Assembly (NCBI RefSeq): GCF_038051925.1
Contig: NZ_CP150634.1
Coordinates: forward strand, 4,038,300-4,102,299
Source: Methylotuvimicrobium sp. KM2
GTDB lineage: Bacteria > Pseudomonadota > Gammaproteobacteria > Methylococcales > Methylomonadaceae
Length of the DNA stretch: 64,000 nt
Reading direction: 5' to 3'
This document shows positions 62,293 to 64,000 of this stretch, one piece after another. A program made the position numbers and the translations under genes. The stretch's first letter is position 1. Each line of letters begins with the position of its first letter. The notes below the pieces were generated by a model that did no database searches, had not been told where the DNA came from, and saw nothing but the letters and a program-made list of their open reading frames with translations.

Positions 62293-62595
62293 TTAAGCTG
62301 CCGAGAAATCTATATCGTGGCCTTCTTTGAGCTTGACATAGGCTTTTTTCCAATCGGAACGTTTGCCAAGGGTTTGACCAAACCTTTTTTTCTTACCTTT
62401 GACATTCAGTACTCGGACCGAATCGACTTTTACTTCGAACATAAGCTCGACGGCTTGCTTTATTTGATTCTTGGTTGCCTGTTTCTGAACGTTAAACACA
62501 AACTGTTTATTCGCTTCAGCCGCAACTGTGCTTTTTTCTGAAACAACAGGAGCTCTCAAGACACTTGCCAACTTACTTTTGATTAGCTCGTTCAT
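62293..62595 (-). CDS. rplW: 50S ribosomal protein L23
   Basis: This 100-residue exit-tunnel protein, the docking site for trigger factor and SRP, has LRAPVVSEKSTVAAEAN near residue 13 and the KGKKKRFGQTLGKRSDWKK loop near 65. It overlaps rplD by four bases. Confidence 0.97.
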   Translation of the reverse strand: MNELIKSKLASVLRAPVVSEKSTVAAEANKQFVFNVQKQATKNQIKQAVELMFEVKVDSVRVLNVKGKKKRFGQTLGKRSDWKKAYVKLKEGHDIDFSAA

Positions 62596-63212
62596 GCCAA
62601 CCTCTCCTCTATCAGTTTTACCGCCGCAGGCGTCATAATGACTTTTTCCGCTGCTACCAACGATACCGGACTCAAATTATCCGCAGAACATACTTCTAAA
62701 TACGGAATATTTCTTGAAGCCAAAGCCAGATTAAAGTCGACTTCGTCAGATATGATTAAAACGCGCTTACAATCCAAACCACTCAGCTTTGCAACCATTT
62801 CTTTCGTTTTTGGAGTCGAAGGAAGGATTTCACTACTGACAACCAAACGGTCTTGTCTTAGTAACTCGGACAAAATTGAACGCAAACCCGAACGAAACAT
62901 TTTTTTATTTAATTTTTGCTCGAATGAACGCGGTCTTGCAGCAAAGGTCACGCCACCGGTTCTCCACAGTGGACTGCGCATTGTACCAGATCTTGCTCGC
63001 CCCGTCCCTTTTTGACGCCAAGGTTTAATCCCGCCGCCACTTACATCGGAACGGGTCTTCTGTGCTTTTGTCCCGGAACGAGCGCCGGCCAGGTGCCGAG
63101 TCACCAATTGATGAACTAACGTCTCATTAAAATCTTGCCCAAAAACTTCTTCGCCTACCGCGACTGCTGCGGCAGATTCGCTTTCGTTAATTGCAGGAAT
63201 TTGTATACTCAT
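62592..63212 (-). CDS. rplD: 50S ribosomal protein L4
   Basis: This 206-residue protein has the tunnel loop with SGGGIKPWRQKGTGRARSGT near residue 60. In E. coli L4 represses the S10 operon through the leader before rpsJ, which lies outside this window. It overlaps rplC and rplW by four bases on each side. Confidence 0.97.
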   Translation of the reverse strand: MSIQIPAINESESAAAVAVGEEVFGQDFNETLVHQLVTRHLAGARSGTKAQKTRSDVSGGGIKPWRQKGTGRARSGTMRSPLWRTGGVTFAARPRSFEQKLNKKMFRSGLRSILSELLRQDRLVVSSEILPSTPKTKEMVAKLSGLDCKRVLIISDEVDFNLALASRNIPYLEVCSADNLSPVSLVAAEKVIMTPAAVKLIEERLA

Positions 63213-63868
63213 GATTTATCCTTCTTATTCCGCATTTTTGCAGCCGGGGTAATCACAACATCGCTACCTTTTGCTCCAGGCACAGCCCCTTTGACTAAAA
63301 TCAAGTTTCTCTCGCTATCGACCGCATGAATCGTTAGATTATCGATTGTCGTTTTAGCGGCGCCCATATGACCGGACATTTTTTTCCCTTTAAAAACGCG
63401 CCCCGGAGTTTGACACATACCGTTAGAACCTGGAGCTCTATGGGAAAGCGAATTACCGTGCGTCGCATCCTGCGTTCTAAAATTATGCCGTTTGACTGTA
63501 CCTTGATAACCTTTACCGATGCTTGTTCCGCGAACATCAACCACCTGTCCTTGAGCAAAAATACTTGCTTGTAATTCGGAACCGGCAGAGAGATCGTCGC
63601 CTTCACCGTCATCCAGCCTGAATTCCCACAGACCTCTACCTGCGGTTACATTCGCAGCAGCAAAATGACCAGCCATCGCTTTATTCACTCTGGATGATTT
63701 TTTTTCACCCGCAGTGACTTGTATCGCGCGATAGCCATCTTTTTCGATGCTTTTAACTTGAGTGACTCGGTTAGACTCTATCTGAAGAACCGTCACGGGC
63801 ACTGACGACCCATCCTCGCAAAATACTCTGGTCATACCACATTTACGACCAATTAGACCTATTGACAT
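63209..63868 (-). CDS. rplC: 50S ribosomal protein L3
   Basis: This 219-residue protein starts MSIGLIGRKCGMTRVFCEDG and has the extension toward the peptidyl transferase centre (THGNSLSHRAPGSNGMCQTP near 135), whose Gln is methylated by PrmB in E. coli. It lies 18 bp after rpsJ. Confidence 0.97.
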   Translation of the reverse strand: MSIGLIGRKCGMTRVFCEDGSSVPVTVLQIESNRVTQVKSIEKDGYRAIQVTAGEKKSSRVNKAMAGHFAAANVTAGRGLWEFRLDDGEGDDLSAGSELQASIFAQGQVVDVRGTSIGKGYQGTVKRHNFRTQDATHGNSLSHRAPGSNGMCQTPGRVFKGKKMSGHMGAAKTTIDNLTIHAVDSERNLILVKGAVPGAKGSDVVITPAAKMRNKKDKS

Positions 63869-63886
63869 CTGCCAATTCCCCTACAT

Positions 63887-64000
63887 TTAATTCAACTTTA
63901 TTTGAACGTCCACACCGGCTGCCAGATCCAATTTCATCAAGGCATCGACAGTTTTTTCGGTTGGCTCGACGATGTCGAGCAATCGTTTGTACGTTCTTAA
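63887..64000 (-). CDS. rpsJ: 30S ribosomal protein S10, C-terminal part (gene runs off the window)
   Basis: The last 37 residues are visible: RTYKRLLDIVEPTEKTVDAL and KLDLAAGVDVQIKLN, the S10 C-terminus. The stop codon TAA lies at 63887. The start and the operon leader are beyond the right edge. S10 also acts in transcription antitermination as NusE. Confidence 0.95.
   Translation of the reverse strand, partial: LRTYKRLLDIVEPTEKTVDALMKLDLAAGVDVQIKLN

Overview
The window reads as chromosome of a gammaproteobacterium, most likely a type I methanotroph (Methylococcales). Evidence: the ygfB-pepP-ubiH-ubiI block divergent from zapA and followed by a 6S RNA gene, the full S10-spc-alpha ribosomal superoperon, and a pyrophosphate-dependent phosphofructokinase with GGDDT/PKTIDND signatures typical of methane oxidisers. 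The taxon is an inference; no methane or methanol dehydrogenase gene is present here.

Layout. 1-7040: end of an unknown exported-type protein, then a type IV pilus/type II secretion assembly cluster (PilM/PilN- or GspL-like, PilO/GspM-like, GspE/PilB ATPase, GspF/PilC, PilP-like). 7050-12120: repeat-rich stretch with a BLUF light sensor, rpmE, an AmpG-type permease and the NhaD antiporter. 12177-16776: sulfite reductase plus its DUF934 partner, and sucCD. 17245-21018: pilS-pilR, then a tandem pair of small membrane proteins sharing one N-terminal module, one only 30 residues long. 21146-26918: ubiI, ubiH, pepP, ygfB; a ZapB-like protein, zapA, 6S RNA and an EVE-domain protein. 26957-29106: a GxxExxY gene embedded in its own repeats, and pfp. 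29706-36356: aminopropyltransferase-like protein, YgiQ radical SAM protein, DcaP-like porin, c'-type cytochrome lipoprotein, RimI, family 4 uracil-DNA glycosylase. 36587-42887: branched-chain amino acid genes leuA, pssA, ilvC, ilvH, ilvB, with a putative Leu/Val-rich leader peptide in front of leuA. 43391-50083: isocitrate lyase/PEP mutase-family enzyme, DUF2797, moaE-moaD divergent from moaC, sodB, CYTH, a TPR protein, fdxA. 50745-64000: rplQ back to rpsJ on the minus strand.

The intergenic DNA is unusually structured. At least five families of non-coding dispersed repeats occur: a roughly 150-bp multi-hairpin element in three copies; a 208-277-bp MITE-like element with TATAC ends in three near-complete copies plus remnants; long palindromes whose arms differ between copies but remain complementary; spaced inverted repeats built on ACCATGAAG; and a REP/BIME-like element in two copies with swapped flanking modules. 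They sit almost only between operons.

The points most worth a second look are the 30-residue paralogue at 20926-21018 (nine synonymous differences against its neighbour argue that it is translated), the leuA leader, the GxxExxY locus with its duplicated gene start, and the covarying palindromes. No CRISPR array, prophage, complete insertion sequence, tRNA or rRNA gene was seen.
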